From Phyllobacteriaceae bacterium UBA1059 (GTDB lineage: Bacteria > Pseudomonadota > Alphaproteobacteria > Rhizobiales > Rhizobiaceae), in assembly GCA_002316345.1 (NCBI GenBank), contig DCDI01000193.1:69089-74900 (forward strand): a DNA stretch of 5,812 nucleotides, written 5' to 3'. This document shows positions 5,325-5,812 of the stretch, piece by piece. The stretch's first letter is position 1. Each line of letters starts with the position of its first letter. A model generated the notes under the pieces. It saw only the letters and a program-made list of their open reading frames with translations. It ran no database searches and was not told the DNA's origin. The position numbers were made by a program, and so were the translations under genes.

Positions 5325-5602
5325 ACCTCCACCTGCCCATCGGTTTCGACCGTATCGACGATACCGACGATGCTGGCATCCACCACCGAATTCTGCAGCG
5401 TGCCGGCGCGACGACCCGCGCTGCCTGTGGTGACGATGACGATCTCGCCCTTGCCGGCACCCACCGTATCAACGGCGATGTCGGTTTTACCCTCGACCTC
5501 CAGCCGCTCGTTCAAACGCGCGACGATCAAGAGCTAAGAGCCCGAAAGGCTGCTATCCTTGGTGGTCGCGACCACCCGTCCGATGACCTTGCCCAGATAC
5601 AT
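5321..5602 (-). pseudogene. BMC-P vertex shell protein (EutN/CcmL/PduN family) interrupted by in-frame amber
   Basis: Pentamers of this family cap the vertices of microcompartments. Read through, the frame gives 93 codons, the normal family length. It starts with 'MYLGKVIGRVVATTKDSSL' at 1-19, followed by 'DTVGAGKGEIVIV' at 45-57, 'TGSAGR' at 59-64 and 'VDASIVGIVDTVE' at 74-86. Codon 23 is TAG (5534-5536), at the position where the family almost always has Lys ('xKLL.V'); one base change from AAG explains it. Everything downstream is intact with no other stop, so the lesion is recent, a sequencing or assembly error, or somehow read through. TAG also ends two neighbouring genes, which argues against general recoding. 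A TTG at 5528-5530 could restart a 69-residue product, but it would lack the first beta strand. The ribosome site is only a weak GAGAAAGA (5610-5617). Family identity is firm; functional status is open. Confidence 0.88.
5325..5330 (-). promoter_or_regulatory. Shine-Dalgarno of the GlcG/HbpS-like gene
   Basis: GGAGGT lies 6 nt from the ATG at 5318 and within the last codons of the vertex gene. It is much stronger than the site of the vertex gene itself. Confidence 0.75.
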
Positions 5603-5606
5603 GGCT

Positions 5607-5812
5607 CTATCTTTCTCTAACGAGCCGGATGTCCCGGGCTCGCAGCTCTTCTGCCGCGGCCGGGGTCACGAGAACGCCCTGCCCCAGATGCAGTTCGGCA
5701 CTGTCGAGGCCGCGCGCTTCGCGCAGGCCGAACACGCCGGTTTCCTGAATGGTGGTCGCGACCGTTGCCTTCGGCGCAGCATCATTTTGCTTATTTGTCC
5801 CCTCGACCGCCG
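5607..5812 (-). CDS. C-terminal part of an unidentified microcompartment-locus protein
   Basis: The minus strand is open from the right edge to a TAG at 5607-5609, giving 67 residues of a protein whose start lies outside. The first about 20 visible residues are an Ala/Thr/Asn/Lys-rich linker. A compact segment then ends in 'VLVTPAAAEELRARDIRLV', with a charged tail. The 'TPxAxExL...I.L' pattern resembles segments near the N-termini of EutT and EutQ ('LTPSAREL', 'ITPEAREV'), so a microcompartment accessory protein or a shell protein with a C-terminal extension is plausible. I do not recognise the family. The stop lies 4 nt before the vertex gene start, so the genes are co-transcribed. Confidence 0.65.
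   Translation of the reverse strand, partial: AVEGTNKQNDAAPKATVATTIQETGVFGLREARGLDSAELHLGQGVLVTPAAAEELRARDIRLVRER

Noticed and set aside
4783..5472. Extension of the aldehyde dehydrogenase frame to 5472 (785 residues)
   Set aside because: It is Arg/Pro/Gly-rich out-of-frame translation of the HbpS-like and vertex genes; the ATGA start at 4782 fits the family.
5321..5530. Independent 69-residue gene starting at TTG 5530
   Set aside because: It lacks the first beta strand of the BMC-P fold and has no ribosome site; the homologous start is at 5602, upstream of the amber codon.
5534..5536. Pyrrolysine-type or genome-wide recoding of TAG
   Set aside because: TAG also ends the grpU-like gene (2762-2764) and the gene before the vertex protein (5607-5609), each followed by non-coding sequence or a new start, so TAG acts as a stop here.

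Overview
The window looks like the inside of one long minus-strand operon from a high-GC bacterium. It encodes part of a glycyl-radical-enzyme bacterial microcompartment (GRM/Grp type). The codon bias, the GrpU-type shell protein and the operon content suggest a proteobacterium, plausibly a purple non-sulfur alphaproteobacterium such as a Rhodobacter, Rhodospirillum or Rhodopseudomonas relative. That assignment is inference; no taxonomic marker is present. Both ends of the window cut through genes, so the glycyl radical enzyme, its alcohol dehydrogenase and phosphotransacylase partners and most shell proteins must lie outside.

In transcription order (right to left): (1) 5812-5607, the C-terminal end of an unidentified protein with a microcompartment-style 'TPxA' segment; (2) 5602-5321, a BMC-P (EutN/CcmL/PduN) vertex protein interrupted by an in-frame amber codon at codon 23; (3) 5318-4779, a GlcG/HbpS-type (PduO C-terminal-like) protein; (4) 4782-3115, a CoA-acylating aldehyde dehydrogenase (PduP/EutE type) with two candidate targeting helices and a Cys cluster in its N-terminal extension; (5) 3064-2762, a GrpU-like BMC shell protein with the GxCPQ signature of a pore Fe-S site; (6) 2708-1791, a radical-SAM activating enzyme for the glycyl radical enzyme; (7) 1734-544, an S-adenosylmethionine synthetase; (8) 634 to beyond position 1, a PocR-type sensory-domain protein that overlaps metK and continues off the window. 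Junctions are tight: a 4-nt gap, a 2-nt gap, an ATGA overlap, three gaps of about 50-56 nt that each contain a small hairpin, and one 91-nt overlap.

How the parts fit: MetK makes SAM. The activating enzyme uses SAM to install the glycyl radical on a diol dehydratase or choline lyase encoded elsewhere in the locus; GrpU favours the 1,2-propanediol type. The toxic aldehyde product is held inside the shell and converted to acyl-CoA by the aldehyde dehydrogenase. The BMC-P protein would close the vertices, GrpU would be a hexameric facet protein with a redox-active pore, and the PocR domain would sense the substrate or a metabolite.

The most unusual observations are the amber codon in an otherwise intact vertex gene, the CX6CX2CX2C cluster in the aldehyde dehydrogenase extension, the dedicated metK inside a microcompartment operon, and the PocR-domain protein that runs off the left edge. 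I see no plus-strand gene, mobile element, CRISPR array, tRNA/rRNA, promoter or strong terminator. No gene-free stretch exceeds 60 nt.
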